A stretch of DNA of 64,000 nucleotides from Apostichopus japonicus (GCF_037975245.1 NC_092572.1:1089501-1153500); one strand, 5' to 3'. Numbered from the stretch's first letter, positions 1 through 12,436 are shown. The notes: generated by a model from the sequence alone, not told the origin. Translations and numbers: made by a program.

Positions 1-2555
1 TTTAAGCATTATGGTAGGTGAGACGCATAAAGTATTAGACTTCCAGTTTGTCTTACTAGTTGTGCTTGGGAAGTCAAAGAGACATAGAGAAACAAACCAA
101 AAAACTCACCTATTACAGACACATTTGTTTGAAAAATAATGCATTTACATTTTGGGATCATGTTAACGTTATGCACACCATCACAAACACATACAACTAT
201 TTGTTGTCATCCAGCGCTCTGCAAACACAAACAACACTAAGTAAAAGTGGGATTATTAGTTTTGGTGTAGAGTCTGTAGTGTTTACTGATGTAAATAAAG
301 CATCTTCTTAAAGTATCAATGAGGTAACAATTCATGAATATTACATATAACTGCGTTATAATATTCTCTCAATATCAGATGTTATTTCATTCATACAAAT
401 TGCAATACTATAGGACAATGTGGTATATAAAGCATGGTCATTTATACTAACATTTTGCAAACAGCAAACATTGTGGTAATAATTTAGAGTGTTTAAGTAT
501 TTACTAGTGTAAATAAAGTATCTAGGGGGTAACCTTTCCTGGATATTACAAATAATAGTATCATAAAAAGTAAGACTTTACTTAATAAAAGATGTATTGC
601 CATTAATACACATTGCAACAATATAGCATCTGTTAAATTAAGCGTGCTAGTATATTTACTAACAGTAGTCTACGAAAGTCTGTAACATCTTTGTAGAAAA
701 CCAAATGTTTGCAATTAGCTACAACTTGAAAGGATATGTTTGCTTGTAGAATCAAGTTCCGAAGCCTGTAAGAATAACGAAAAGTTCGGTGATATATCTT
801 AAATATTGCAGCATCTAATATGCCTGCTAAAACGTGTCATGTTCTCCAATTTTTAGTTTAAATGTAAAGTACATGTGGTATGTTCATAAGTAGTTGTGCC
901 TCGGATTGCCTGCAACAATAAATATACTTAACAATGTGATAATATCTCAAACTTTCCGTCTTGCTCATGTGAGATAAATTGCCTTAGTGATGTTTTTTGT
1001 TTGTTTCAAGAATAGAAAAACAAAATGAAATGGAACAAACATTATTTTAATACAAATATTTAAATACAACCAAACCAACCAATAAGGGGTAAATTATTAT
1101 TCATGAAATATTAATATGATTTCTCCATAATGATTTTCAGTACACACTGTGTGAATTGTTGCTTCAGGAATCGTATTACTTAATTTAACTTTACGATTGC
1201 TAATAAAATAAAACAAATGAAACATATTGCGGTTATGATGAAGGCAGTATAAGTCTTTATCAATGTTGAAAACTGCAACAACAAACATTAGAAGTAAGCT
1301 TTATACAGAATTTGCTAAGTTGTATTTGCCTTTGTGTGGTTTCTATTTTACATTATTATTTCGGTTTAGCTTAATAATCAGCAGCGCAAGGATTTCCTTT
1401 TCAATGGCAGTGAAGCTTATTGAAGCTCGTACGGGTTTCTTAAGTGGTTCTTACATTTCTTTTATGACATATTTACGGTCGCTTTTCAATATTTAACTTG
1501 CATGTATTGAAAACCTAGCAAATGTATAGTAAGATATACACTACGATGATTGAACCTCAGCTATCGTACCTGTTGAATCGTTTGGCGTTCCTTATACTTT
1601 GCCTATGTTCACGAATCAATCGGCCAAAAATGTAAGTGAAACAAACACTTTGCCACCGTATCAAAGTTCATGCGAAACGGCTGCAGTAATTGCTTCATTC
1701 TTTGTGTAAGATTAGCAATACTTTGCAACTGAATAGACATACTAATAGACGTTGTGAAAACTAACAGAATGGTTAATATAATAGCCTAAGTGATAATGCT
1801 GAGCTGCTAAAGTGAAGCGTACTTTGCAATCGATTGCGATGTATTTTTGTATTATATATTATATTTAAGGTTCAATAGTATAAAGTGTCACTACTTTTCC
1901 AAAAAGGACTACAGACAAAAATAAAGTTAAAACAATACAACTATTACATATGTAAAAATAAGTTAAAGAATTGGAAAAGCCTTTGCAGATGCTGGAGCAC
2001 AAATAAGTATTATCCTGGAATGAAAGTTACTACGTAACATACATATATACATCTATGTAGCATGTGCTGGTCGCATGTTGTTATTTGTACGTTTGGGTAT
2101 GGCCGAAGTATAAGTGAAGCGTCACGTCATGCCGTATTACATGTTCAGAAAACAAAATAATCTATGAGAGTTATTGAAAGATAGATACTAAAAGACTTTA
2201 AACCTGGCGTAGGTTGGATGATGGATATGAGTGGTGAATGTTGTCTGGATTAAACTTTATTGTTAAGAACACATTTACTCTGAAATATTTATAACACAGT
2301 TAATTTCCATTTCTTTCCTATTAATTGTTTTCACTGCATTTCATTGCACGGTTGTTCATATATAACAGTAACAACAAATAATTATCCGTAGTTAGATGCC
2401 ATTTTTTTACTTCCGTGTTACTTCATTGATTTGTTTTATGTGTGTTGTTAGCAATAGATCATGTTATGGTCTATTGAAACCTTCAACCAGTATGATTTTA
2501 CTATTACTATCTCAATTGATTGTTTCCACGGACACCCCAGTGTTAATTTCCTTTG

Positions 2556-2612
2556 CACCAGGCTTTACACCCAGGCTTTGCACCCAGGCTTTGCACCTTC
2601 TGATTTTTGCGG
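2556..2612 (+). repeat. CAGGCTTTGCACC minisatellite (unit 1)
   Basis: Three to four imperfect copies of a 13-14 bp unit reading CCAGGCTTTGCAC. The matching place in unit 2 has about twice as many copies, so the array has changed length since the duplication. Confidence 0.75.
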
Positions 2613-4230
2613 CTAACAATCATATTTCAGGTCAAGTTAAGCCCACATTTATTTTCAACTACACATCATGCTGACGTAGCATGTCTTTCATTTGAGTTTC
2701 TTAAACATTCTTAAGTTGTAATTGTCTTTGTCACTTTGTTTTTTGTAAATAAGCAATTTACGCCAAAATGGTGTAATTAGGTATATCTATATCAGAATCA
2801 TGAATATTGTTAATAAAAAAAAAACATGTCTCCAGTTGTAGTTAATTTGATACGCATGCGTCCATACCACCACACATAATACGCACATGTAATAATTACA
2901 TCAGGTAAAGCCATAACCAGTCTTGGCTCACACCAACTTCCTATTGTTTATCAAGAACATTTGATGACCTAAATGTTGGCGACTTAGTTCCATTGCGGAT
3001 GTGGAAAGATATGTATATGTTATCTTAAATTATCGTGACTTGTGAGTTTTTTCTTTTCTTTTCTTATCTTTTACAGCAACTTTTATAGTTTCCTTTTTCA
3101 TTTCTTATTAAAGATATGTATAATTGTTAACGCCCTCATCAAGAAAGAAGAGGAAGTGATGTATTTTAGTTTACAGATAAGGTGATTGTCCTTCCGGTTT
3201 GTTGCTAGCGCAAATTCTGGTGAAAGTAGTAACAGAATAAAAAAAAAAAAACGTTAGAATCTGAAGTACGTTTACAACTTTCCTCCTTTAAATTGTATTT
3301 GTATATCTGCAGAGACGATCATTATTTTAAAATTATTTCTACAAGAATAATCCAAATGTTTCATCGTTTTCTTTTGTGTTATCTTAAATCGACAGCAAGT
3401 ATTTGTATTACCGCTTGCAGTGATTAAGAGTATTATAAAGTTCCAAGTGGATGATGTATGATATATTCGAGCACCTGCGAGTTAGGTTACACACACACAC
3501 ACACTCTTTCTCTCTTCCAACACCACCTGCATCATCCAGCAACATTTAAAGGGAACTTACGGAGGGAGTCAATTATACATTTACCTTAACGAAAAAAGAA
3601 ACACTCCAAACTGTTATATGAAACCCATAGCTATGATGTACTGTCATGGAGTGATGTTATACCTCCTTTAAGTTCCTATCAAATTCATGGAAGGTCTTTA
3701 ACCCTTGTCACTTTTGACCTTCAAATTACTCTCTTTTGTTCCCACGGTGTTCAAATAAAGAAATACAATAGAAATTGCTTGATCCATTTTCAGACGTCTA
3801 GCTTACTAGACATTTTTTCAGACAAAGAAAAACATAACCAAAAACTAGGACAACGTTTCGTTTTCTTTCTTACTCGTGATTGTTTCATTCATTGATGAAT
3901 ATTTATGATGATCCGAAGTAGGTAATGTTGAACTATTCATGGATCAGATGCCCATCACGTGTGACTCCAAGCGTTGCAACTTCTTCTGAACAATTTTGAT
4001 TTCACGAAAAGAACCAACAAGTGCTCAAGATCATGTTACGGTCATATAGTTGATACCTATTTGTTTCCAATCAGTTTCTCTAATTTTACAGCGATTACTT
4101 GAACTTTTAATTCTTAGGGAGAAAAATGATCTTGAAATCAGCAACAATTTCTGCTCATTTATTTGCGTGGAGCTTCTTCTCTCCGCTCTCCCATTCATTA
4201 ATTATTGTAAAAGCTATCCTCCCGTTAAAG

Positions 4231-4363
<133 letters not shown>

Positions 4364-4908
4364 TATGGTGATATCCAAATTTATTAAAGAAAAAAATTAC
4401 GATATATGTAACACTTATGATTATGGGCCATGAGGTCACAACTAACATATATGTTGACCCAGAAACCCAGTTCGTCGTAGGTTTGTGCTTGAGAATCGAT
4501 GGCACAAAATGTCCTGTTTCTACACAGAGCTTCAACCATCCAGTTTATAAAGGTCATAACATGTCGCTATCATGTTGTATACCGTAATGAGAGTAGTTGT
4601 AGTCTCAACTATGTGAACATACGAACGATGTGTCAACTCTGCCGCACTTTTTTCCCGGTGAGCGACCTTAGACAGTTGTGCATTCAATGACATGGATAAT
4701 AGTTCTACTCTGCATTTCTCGTGCATATGTAAATACTCAAAAAAACATGGTGTGATGAATTGATTCCACAAGGGTATGTAAGTAACGGCTCTCATATAAT
4801 AGATGTATATTTCACTTTCAATCAGGCACTCATATCACGACTTATTGAGATCAATTTTGTTCAGACACATCCAGTAGTTCTTAAGACTAATATCATCATA
4901 TCATCATT

Positions 4909-5958
4909 ATGGTTAAAATCGGACCGTTTCTGTTAATCAGTTTGTGGTTGACGTCTTTTGGTAAGTAAATTAGCCTTTTCAAAATGTCTTAAAACTTTCA
5001 ACAATAAACTACCAAAATTCTTATTATTATCTTTTTTATCATTTTGTTTTCGTAGCTATCAGAGGAAGTATCGTTCCAAAATGTGCTGGAACTTCAGACA
5101 ACATTCAACCAGTACAAACTATCGTATGTAAAGGTCTATACTATGAACCAATTTGCCTCGTTTGCGGTGATAAAGGATCTCACGTGAAATGGCTTTTCGG
5201 GGAAACTTTAGTAGCACAAAGAGGAATCAACTTTGGACATGTAGACAGTGTTGACAAATGCGATGACCAACTCCCATCGATAGGTCTGGCATCATGCTAC
5301 CAGGCAATGTCATATCTGATCAGTTGTAAGCTGGAAAACAGGAATACCAACTTAGCTACATTTAAGCTTGAATGTATAGGACCAGGTAAATATATGACAC
5401 CATGGAATCATTGAATAGTAGGTATACATATATATGTATATGTATATTGACAAATTAAATGCCATTTGTTATAGATTTCTTATTATAACTACCTAGTGCA
5501 GGTTTAATACGTGATTTAGGTTGTAAGTATAAACTTGAAATTATGGAACTTCTCAACAGTCAACTCGTCTTTTGCTGAGTTTGAGGAAAATAAACAGTTT
5601 CCGAATTTATATTAAACTAACAGGTAAATCTTATTGATTTCAGAATTGCTTATCATAGAGAGGAACAGTCTGGAATTTCTTGAAGATAACCTAACTCTTG
5701 TCAATCCCAGTAACGAAATAAACCTGGTCTGTGATTTTCGACAAGTTCTACCACCAGTTACCCTACAATGGTTTGTTGATGGTGAATTATTCGAAACAAA
5801 ACGCTTCACAAAGAAATTCGATCAGCCGAGTTCCTACTCGCTATCATTGGCCATAAATTCGTCGCAAGTCAATAGGTCTATCATCTGTACCAGCTATGGA
5901 AATCGCGCGCCGAACATGAGTCGTTCTATATTTATTTCGAGAAGAAGACAAATATCAG
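4909..5958 (+). CDS. Ectodomain exons of copy A: signal peptide plus two Ig-like domains
   Basis: Exon 1 (4,909-4,960) encodes MVKIGPFLLISLWLTS, a classic signal peptide ending at a GTAAGT donor in phase 1. Exon 2 (5,056-5,385, 110 codons) is a Cys-rich Ig-like domain with VCGDKG, VKWLF and YLISCKL, carrying extra cysteines beyond the Ig pair. Exon 3 (5,644-5,958, 105 codons) is a canonical Ig domain with NLVCDF, LQWFVDG and SIICTSYG. Both Ig exons are phase 1-1. N-glycosylation sequons are visible (NLT, NSS, NRS, NMS). This part has no inactivating change, so a secreted or tail-less product is possible even though the kinase half is damaged. The start codon was chosen because the signal peptide follows directly and it recurs in unit 2. 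Confidence 0.85.
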
Positions 5959-6158
5959 GTGATTTGTTTTCTTGGTTTTCTTTTTTTCTGTAAACTTCGT
6001 TTCACTTTTTCTTTGAGATTGAACCTTGAGAGATGCTGTAACTGTAAGTGGAAAAGGAAACACCTCACAATTCTGTAAAGAAATCATGATGATTACATTA
6101 ACTTTTAAAATTTATTTTTATTTTAGTTTTGATTTTGATAACATTATCTTCTTATTAG

Positions 6159-6251
6159 AATCCTCATCTTTATCAGCTGCTACTACGGTAGTGATATTAC
6201 TGGCTATAGTCAGCCTTGTCGTAACACCTGTGGCTTACAAATTAGTAAAAC
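6159..6251 (+). CDS. TM exon, copy 1 (splices on to the cytoplasmic part)
   Basis: The acceptor is TTATTAG at 6,157-6,158. The exon encodes a Ser-rich stalk, then a hydrophobic stretch VVILLAIVSLVVTPVAY and a basic stop-transfer KLVKR, and ends at donor CGTAAGTAA in phase 1. It is the only one of three neighbouring TM exon copies that keeps a donor, so only it can join the kinase half. Confidence 0.82.
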
Positions 6252-6342
6252 GTAAGTAATTACAAACGTTATTAACTTTATTAATTATTCGACATCTCAT
6301 ATATTTAAAAATTTATGAATAAGAAAATGTTTTATGATGCAG

Positions 6343-6440
6343 AGTCATCATCTACTTTAGCTGCTACTACGGAAATGATATTACTTGCTGTATTCAGCAT
6401 TGTCCTAATACATGTGGCTTTCAAAATAGTAACACTTTAA
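6343..6440 (+). CDS. TM exon, copy 2, ends in stop (possible alternative last exon)
   Basis: A diverged duplicate of the TM exon with an intact acceptor (ATGCAG). In the phase required by the Ig exon it encodes stalk, hydrophobic span (MILLAVFSIVLIHVAF) and KIVTL, followed by TAA. The donor of copy 1 is replaced by ACTTTAATTAA. Used as a terminal exon, it would yield a receptor with a five-residue tail and no kinase. Confidence 0.6.
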
Positions 6441-6556
6441 TTAATAACATTCGATATTAACTTTATTAACAATTCGACATCTCATATATTTGCAAGGTCA
6501 CATATTGAGGTCACATAATCGAAAGTTTAGGAATACGGAAATGTGTTGTGATGTAG

Positions 6557-6654
6557 AGTCCTCATCCTCTTTAGCTGCTACTACGGTAGTGATATCACTT
6601 GCTGTATTCAGCCTTGTAATAATACCGGTGGCTTACAAAATAGTAACACTTTAA
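6557..6654 (+). CDS. TM exon, copy 3, ends in stop (possible alternative last exon)
   Basis: A third copy with acceptor ATGTAG and an open frame in phase 1. It encodes ESSSSLAATT, then VVISLAVFSLVIIPVAY and KIVTL, followed by TAA. It is closer to copy 2 than copy 1 at its end and flank, suggesting copies 2 and 3 arose from each other after the donor was lost. Whether it is spliced in is unknown. Confidence 0.6.
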
Positions 6655-6960
6655 TTAATTATGTTCCATATTAACTTATTAACAACTCGACATCTCATAT
6701 ATTTGCAAGGTCACATATTGAGGTCACATATATAACCGAAAGTTTATGAATAAGGAAATGTTTCTTGATATTGCATCAAACGTACTTATGCCAGTTGTGT
6801 GTACTGGTGTATATATGATAGACTTAACAGGTTGTTGTTGAATAATTATTTGTTAACCACATAACAACACATTATTTATTAAGAAGCCTGCCGCGCATGT
6901 AAATTATTAGCTCTTGAGTGTCTCAGTTATTTTAATGTTATTTTTTGTTCTTCGTTCCAG

Positions 6961-6985
6961 GTGAAGGTTACACTGCAATCAGATG
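6961..6985 (+). CDS. 25-nt juxtamembrane microexon (EGYTAIR)
   Basis: It lies between TTCCAG and GTAAAT. Joined to TM copy 1 it reads R-EGYTAIR and ends in phase 2. The same 25-nt exon with intact boundaries occurs in unit 2 at 22,235-22,259 (ESYTASS), which supports it as a real exon. The Tyr could be a phospho-site, but this is speculation. Confidence 0.6.
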
Positions 6986-7784
6986 GTAAATTACAATTTC
7001 ATTATAGTGGATATATTGAGGTACCTAGGTTTTTTTTTTTTTATTAAACTTCAGTTTAGAAGTAATTAAATAACATTGAACCTTTAATTCTCTCATAACT
7101 TATGGTAGTTTTGCATAAACAGAAAGAATAGAAAATTAAAGATAATTTCGATGATGTTTGTCATTGGTTACGACTCCTCTCACGATGATATTAATCTCGT
7201 GTGTGTCTTCAAGGTATTCATATCTAAAGAGAAAGGAGAAAAACTGAGAGTGCAGAGAACAGAAACGAAGGTTACATGATTCTGAAAAGGGAAATAAATA
7301 ACTTATATACCGGTTAAAGGCCAAGTTATGTCTAGAAAATGTCTATGAACTATGTAGGAGGGCATATCGTAAATTTTAGCAAATGTAAAATTGCACGTAA
7401 AAGAACAAAACAAATAACGCGTTTGCAATTTACAAAAACAGTTGGAAACATAAGAGGAGTGTCTCTCGGAATGTTTTTTTTTTAATGTAAAATAGGTCAA
7501 TTAAACTGTAATTCAACACTGCATTAAATATGAAGCTGCTTGCTAGTTCCATAAATATATGTATATACTGTAAACGAATCTGAGCTGTTTAACGTTTTGT
7601 GGTCCATGTTATAGGACAACAGAACATTAACCGTAAGTTTCCTAATTGAAGTGAGCTTAAGTTTAACATCTATTGTCTGCACAATCACAGGCACAGGAAA
7701 TTATTGCCAGGCATCCAGAATGGTTTATAAAAGAACTATTAGGGTTCCTCGCCATATTATCGTTCATTTTTGACTAAAGTAGTC

Positions 7785-8170
7785 TGTGTGCTCACTTCAG
7801 GCCCGTAACAGAAGAGGGTGGGTGTTCGACACTTCCACTCCCCGCGGTAGACCCGTGTTCCGCATTCGAGTTGTAAATATTCGCGTCGTATTTTTTCTAA
7901 GGGGGAAGGGGGGGGGCTTGTTCCCTGTAGAATCGAAGTCTATATTGTAGGGCTTGTCCGCTTGGGGTACATTTATATTGCTTGGACGAGGTGTGAGACA
8001 GGAGCTTGAAACCCTTACCCATTTCTAAGGATCATTTGACCGTGGACAGGCACCATGTCTAAATATTTCTTACAAAGATAAGATGGTTCCGTTGAAGCGG
8101 CCTTTTGTATGGGGTACCACCATCCCACCCCACCCACCTCCGCGGAGAGCGTACTAAAGTGACTACGTTT
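7785..8170. repeat. GC-richer block in copy A intron, probable repeat, unidentified
   Basis: A stretch of unlike base composition with G-runs and C-runs inside an otherwise AT-rich intron. Unit 2 lacks the corresponding block, so it is either an insertion or was lost in the unit 2 deletion. No coding potential was seen. Confidence 0.35.
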
Positions 8171-8627
8171 AATTGGCTAGCATACATAAGGTAGGTTTAG
8201 TCCCACTCGTTTTACAAGGCCACTTGAGAGCAGTTTCATATGGCTGCTTGAAGAAACGACCAATGATTCCTACCTTGCTATTGACTTTGTATTGAACTAT
8301 TGTAATAAGTTTCAAGACCACAATTGCCATAAAGATGTCTTATTAAGCTCCTCGCTACGAGCTAGCAGCGTCAAATTCCATTCAGTTTCAAAATAGGCTA
8401 CTGTACACAGATAGCATCCTGTATTAACGTTTACGACACCCCCCCGGCACCCCAACCCCCTTTTTACGTTTCGCTTGAACTTTTACGCTTAGCGCAAGGA
8501 AAGATACGAGGTCCAATAACTAACTCAGCCAATACCTCTTGTCATGAAAGCAACAGTTTAAAGATTGTGACAGAATATTACTATACAAATATGTAACGAA
8601 CATTACGTTTGATTACTTCCTACACAG

Positions 8628-8695
8628 TACCCGATGGTTTTATTCCGTGAGTTCAATATTCTCCAGCAGTTGGGAAACTGGTATTGACATGGAAA
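8628..8695 (+). other. Candidate degraded glycine-loop exon of copy A
   Basis: After a TACACAG acceptor, the frame beginning at 8,628 reads FREFNILQQLGNWY, then TGA (8,685-8,687). This resembles the stretch just before and into the glycine loop of receptor tyrosine kinases. The frame that fits the microexon and the next kinase exon by phase (1 nt in, phase 1 out at a GTAACG donor) is open but does not resemble a kinase. Either the exon is dead by frameshift or the likeness is chance. Confidence 0.35.
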
Positions 8696-9321
8696 GTAAC
8701 GCTCAGCACCTCACTGAAGTGAAACGGACAGGACGTCAGAAGAGAAAGACTATTGGTGTACAGTCTTTATCATTTCGTAGTACGGTTGTGATTTTGTCTG
8801 GCGACATATTCATAAATACTAACTGAACTAAGACAATCATTGATTACTGTTTAATGCCTATGACAGAAAAATGCTAACGTAAAGGAAATACACTTTCCTT
8901 GCTTTATTGTGAATGGATTTTTAATGCTGTAAATCTGTAATATCATATTTATTAGCAAATATGGTTCGATTTGACTTAAATTTGCAATAGCCAAGTTAAA
9001 GTGATCCACGAAAACGTTTTTTTTTAGTAAAAAAACCATTACAAGAATTTGAAGAAAATAAAAACAATACACATTTTGATGTTGTGGCTGCAGATACTGC
9101 CTCATATGAGAGAAATATCCGTAGAGGAGTGACGATGAACATCCAAACTATATCTCGTGTGTGTATGTTTTATGGTTCGACCCTAAATGTAGGTTATATC
9201 TTTATAGTCACCACTAATCTGAAAGTATTATCCAATAGGCTCGGTGCGGGTTTCCTTAACTTAATGTACAAGCTGTGGTTTTTACCCATATATCACATTA
9301 TGGGGTATTTTCTCTTTACAG

Positions 9322-10457
9322 ACAACAGGTCAATGCTCAGCAAGGAACCAGTCATTTGCGTAAAGTTACAATCAAGTGAAATGTTTGAGTACTGGAATGC
9401 GCTGGCGTCGAATGAAGACTCTACTGAATTTACTTGCTTCGCGAAAGTGCTCTCAGGTACTAGAATTTTGAGCTATCTTAACCATTTATCGGAGTCCAAA
9501 TCCTAAATATAACTACTTGTTATGCTTCGTTGTCATGTTCCATGCATCAACCACAGATAAACGTAGCAGTTCTTAATGTGCATCTCAAGACTAAAAGTGC
9601 AATATTGCGTTGAAAATATGTATATGTAGCCACAATTACCGGCTTTAATCATCAAATCAAATGAAACTTAATTGTACAAAATTGAAATATAAATGAAAAA
9701 ATCCCAAACAGCACCACCACAGTTATCGGCAAAAAATAAGCTCATTTAGTTGTCAATCGAGTCACGTTTTCTGTCGGACGTGATAGAGAATACCAAGTCC
9801 TAGACACTGATTGATCAAATTGAACAACATGTTAACGTTCTGTAGACTAGACTAATCAGCAATATTTTCGGAACATACCTTGGATTATAGCAAAGCCCGT
9901 ATGCGCTATTAATTTGCCTACGGAAAGGAATCTTTATGGATGAGAAAAATACGGTAGATGTGAATATAACTTTCAATACTAGCTTTGTCATTTCTCATGC
10001 ATTGGCGAATGCTAGCATAAATGCAGTCAAATTGTCATATTTTTACGAAAAGGCTCCTTACTCGTTAATAAGGGTTTTCCGAGTAGCAATTCTTTCATAG
10101 TAATTTCTTTCTAATCAATCACAAGTTGCTGGTATGTAAATGAAGTTGGAATGCTTAAAATGTCAGACGAACAAAGTATTAACTTTTGTTTTGTGTCCAG
10201 TAAATAGTTTCGCAAAATATAGACAGTTGTCTATACATATAGTATTAATTCAAATAGGCCATAGTTCCGTACACCTTCAGATGTCATAAAAACATATTAA
10301 ATAATGATGAAATATGTTATTTCTTCTGCTGTCATATTTCCTTCAGATCAGGCAACAGCTGATGACTATGAGACGATGAGAACTCTTGCAAAGAGTCTCT
10401 CGACTTTAAAAATGGACGATAGATTTGTTAGAATCTTGTTCATGTCGACCCAACAGA
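9322..10457 (+). pseudogene. Kinase N-lobe exons of copy A (beta3 Lys, alphaC region)
   Basis: Exon 9,322-9,456 (45 codons, phase 1-1) contains SKEPVICVKLQSS, which fits the beta3 VAIK-type strand with its Lys present. Exon 10,347-10,457 (37 codons, phase 1-1) contains DDYETMRTLAKSL and FVRILFMSTQQ, as expected for helix alphaC and strand beta4. Both have intact AG and GT boundaries. The large intron between them (9,457-10,346) holds nothing recognisable. Confidence 0.7.
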
Positions 10458-10638
10458 GTAAGTACTCAATCGATTATGTATAAATGTTGCGATTACTATT
10501 AACAGTGATTTGGGTGATATTCAACTTAAACACAAACTAAATTCTTTGTGGAATAAGTCATAAGAAAACGTTATAAACATTTTTAATTAGCGTTCCACAT
10601 TTTTAAGTCTTAACGTTATAACAATGATCTTACTGCAA

Positions 10639-12436
10639 CACCCATGGTTTTCTATTATGAATCAATGAACTTTGGAACACTTCAAGATCATGTCAAGAAT
10701 CGTTTTGCAAGCCATGCGATGACCACAAACGAAGACGGTCAGCTACATCTGGAGAAAATGTTGGAGAATTTGCTTTCCATTGCATTGAACATTTCTGATG
10801 CAATGTCGTATCTTGTCTCCAAAAAGGTAGTCTACAATGATGCTCTATGCAAATGGTTATAGGATGTATATAATTTGTAAGACTTCAATTCCTCTTTAGT
10901 TGAGAGGAACCATAATCATTAAAACAGGAAACTGTTATTCAAATGAAGTTAAATTGTTATTGGATGCTGATGGTTGCACTTATATATTTACATTATATTG
11001 TCTTAATCTATTAACAGTTTTGTCATCCAGCACTATCGTTGAGAAAGGTACTACTGACCGAAAGCGGCTCTTACAAGTTGTATGACATTTATCCGCACAA
11101 ACTATGTAAAGCAAGAATCAAACAGCTAACAAGAAAGGTAATTTAATTACTGTTATTGGCACATAATTTACACTTTGTCAACGATTTAGTTTGGAAAAGA
11201 ATTTAGTCATCGATGAACTGAATTCATTGATGTATTTTCTCTCTATCCTTGCAGGTAAATCCGCCGATTGCCTGGATGGCTACAGAGATATTTGTCCTTG
11301 AAAAGTATCTGCTTAAGAGTGAAGCCTGGAACCTTTCCGTTTTCTTGTGGTAGTTATTTTCGTTAGGTAATGTGTCAATAGTTGTCCAAAGATTTTTAAA
11401 TTACATTAAGTTATATGTATTGGGTATTATGTCAGTGATAATATTATTCAAAAGCCTTGGTCAATGTTATTATGTTCAGGTAAACATTGCCACAAATTAA
11501 TGTATATATATGGACCCGGGATCAATTAGTAGACCAGGAAACATTAACGGGGACAGATAAAGTTATACAACGGGAACTTTAAGATTGCAGGAAGGTAACC
11601 AGCTAGCCCGGAGTTTGTCTGCTCTATCAACGCCTCTCATTTAATGTGCGGTTTTTGTTCCTTATAGGCGAGTATCCTTTCGAAGGATTAAGTTCAGCCG
11701 ATGTGAAGGCAAAAGTTATTGAAGAGTTCCTGTTACCAAAACCAGAAATCTGTCCACAGGATATGTAAGCATTGAGATCCATGCCAATTTGTGTCTATCG
11801 TTAACAATATAACGTGGTTGCTTAAACATTTTCATCATCGTGAATAATCAGAAAACGAAATGGCTTTTATAAAATCGGTCATAACTTAGCTGTAACATTC
11901 AACCCACGAAACAAATTACGAACTAAATTATTAACCCGATTTTTACGCTCAGTGTTGAGTTACAGGCCCATGTGTCATTGTGCTTATGTTTTTGAATATG
12001 GAATGAGGTATATAATATATTTGTGTTAGTTTAAAGTTCTTGGTTGTGAAATAATATAAATTTAATCATAAGTTCACAAGTATCAGAATAAAGCAATCTT
12101 ATACATTATTTATCTTCCGTGTGCTTAGATAAATTGTTCGTAATTCATTTCAAAATCAGAAATTGGTAACATGTTGGTGGTTATGAGAATAATATGTATC
12201 ATTGTTTACGTTACATAAAACATTTGATAACTATGTTAAACCTGTTACATTAAATCTGTTATTTTTGTTTCTTTGAACAAAGCTGAACCAATAAAAGACG
12301 CATATTTATTTTATTTTTCGACAGATATGAAATAATGGTGTCTTCTTGGCAAACTAATCACCAAACACGACCAGTATCCGCTATAATGGTTCAAACAATC
12401 AAGTCTTTGACTGAAAGATTGGATAAAGAAAATTAA
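10639..12436 (+). pseudogene. Kinase hinge and C-lobe exons of copy A, with stop
   Basis: Exon 10,639-10,826 has MVFYYESMNFGTLQDHV (hinge) and ends AMSYLVSKK. Exon 11,018-11,137 continues F-C-HPALSLRKVLL then KLYDIY, aligned without gaps to the HRDLAARNVLL and DFG region of receptor tyrosine kinases, with Asp and Asn lost. Exon 11,255-11,366 has PPIAWMATEIF (the WMAPE region) and VFLW, then TAG at 11,351 and LFSL. Exon 11,668-11,764 has GEYPFEGL. The last exon 12,325-12,436 has YEIMVSSWQTNHQTRP, the usual CW...RP C-terminal helix, and TAA. The acceptor before 10,639 reads CTGCAA instead of CTGCAG. Confidence 0.78.

Larger units (their letters stand above)
4909..12436 (+). pseudogene. Ig-Ig-TM receptor tyrosine kinase-like gene, damaged (copy A)
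   Basis: The recognisable exons, in order, are signal peptide 4,909-4,960, Ig-like 5,056-5,385, Ig 5,644-5,958, TM 6,159-6,251, microexon 6,961-6,985, and kinase exons 9,322-9,456, 10,347-10,457, 10,639-10,826, 11,018-11,137, 11,255-11,366, 11,668-11,764 and 12,325-12,436 (TAA). Phases agree between neighbouring exons except across 6,985-9,322, where a glycine-loop exon is missing or degraded. The fold should be a membrane receptor with a tyrosine-kinase-family cytoplasmic domain. Catalysis is unlikely: HRD is HPA, the Mg-binding Asn is Lys, and DFG is DIY, although a beta3-type VICVK is present. A TAG at 11,351-11,353 replaces the expected Glu of the WEIFSLG-type motif, and the acceptor before 10,639 reads AA. 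So an old pseudokinase seems to have been broken further. Function of the product, if any, is unknown. Confidence 0.8.

Noticed and set aside
60-311. Open frame conserved between units (also 12,807-13,142)
   Set aside because: Conservation is explained by the recent segmental duplication; unit 3 does not keep it open and there is no recognisable domain.
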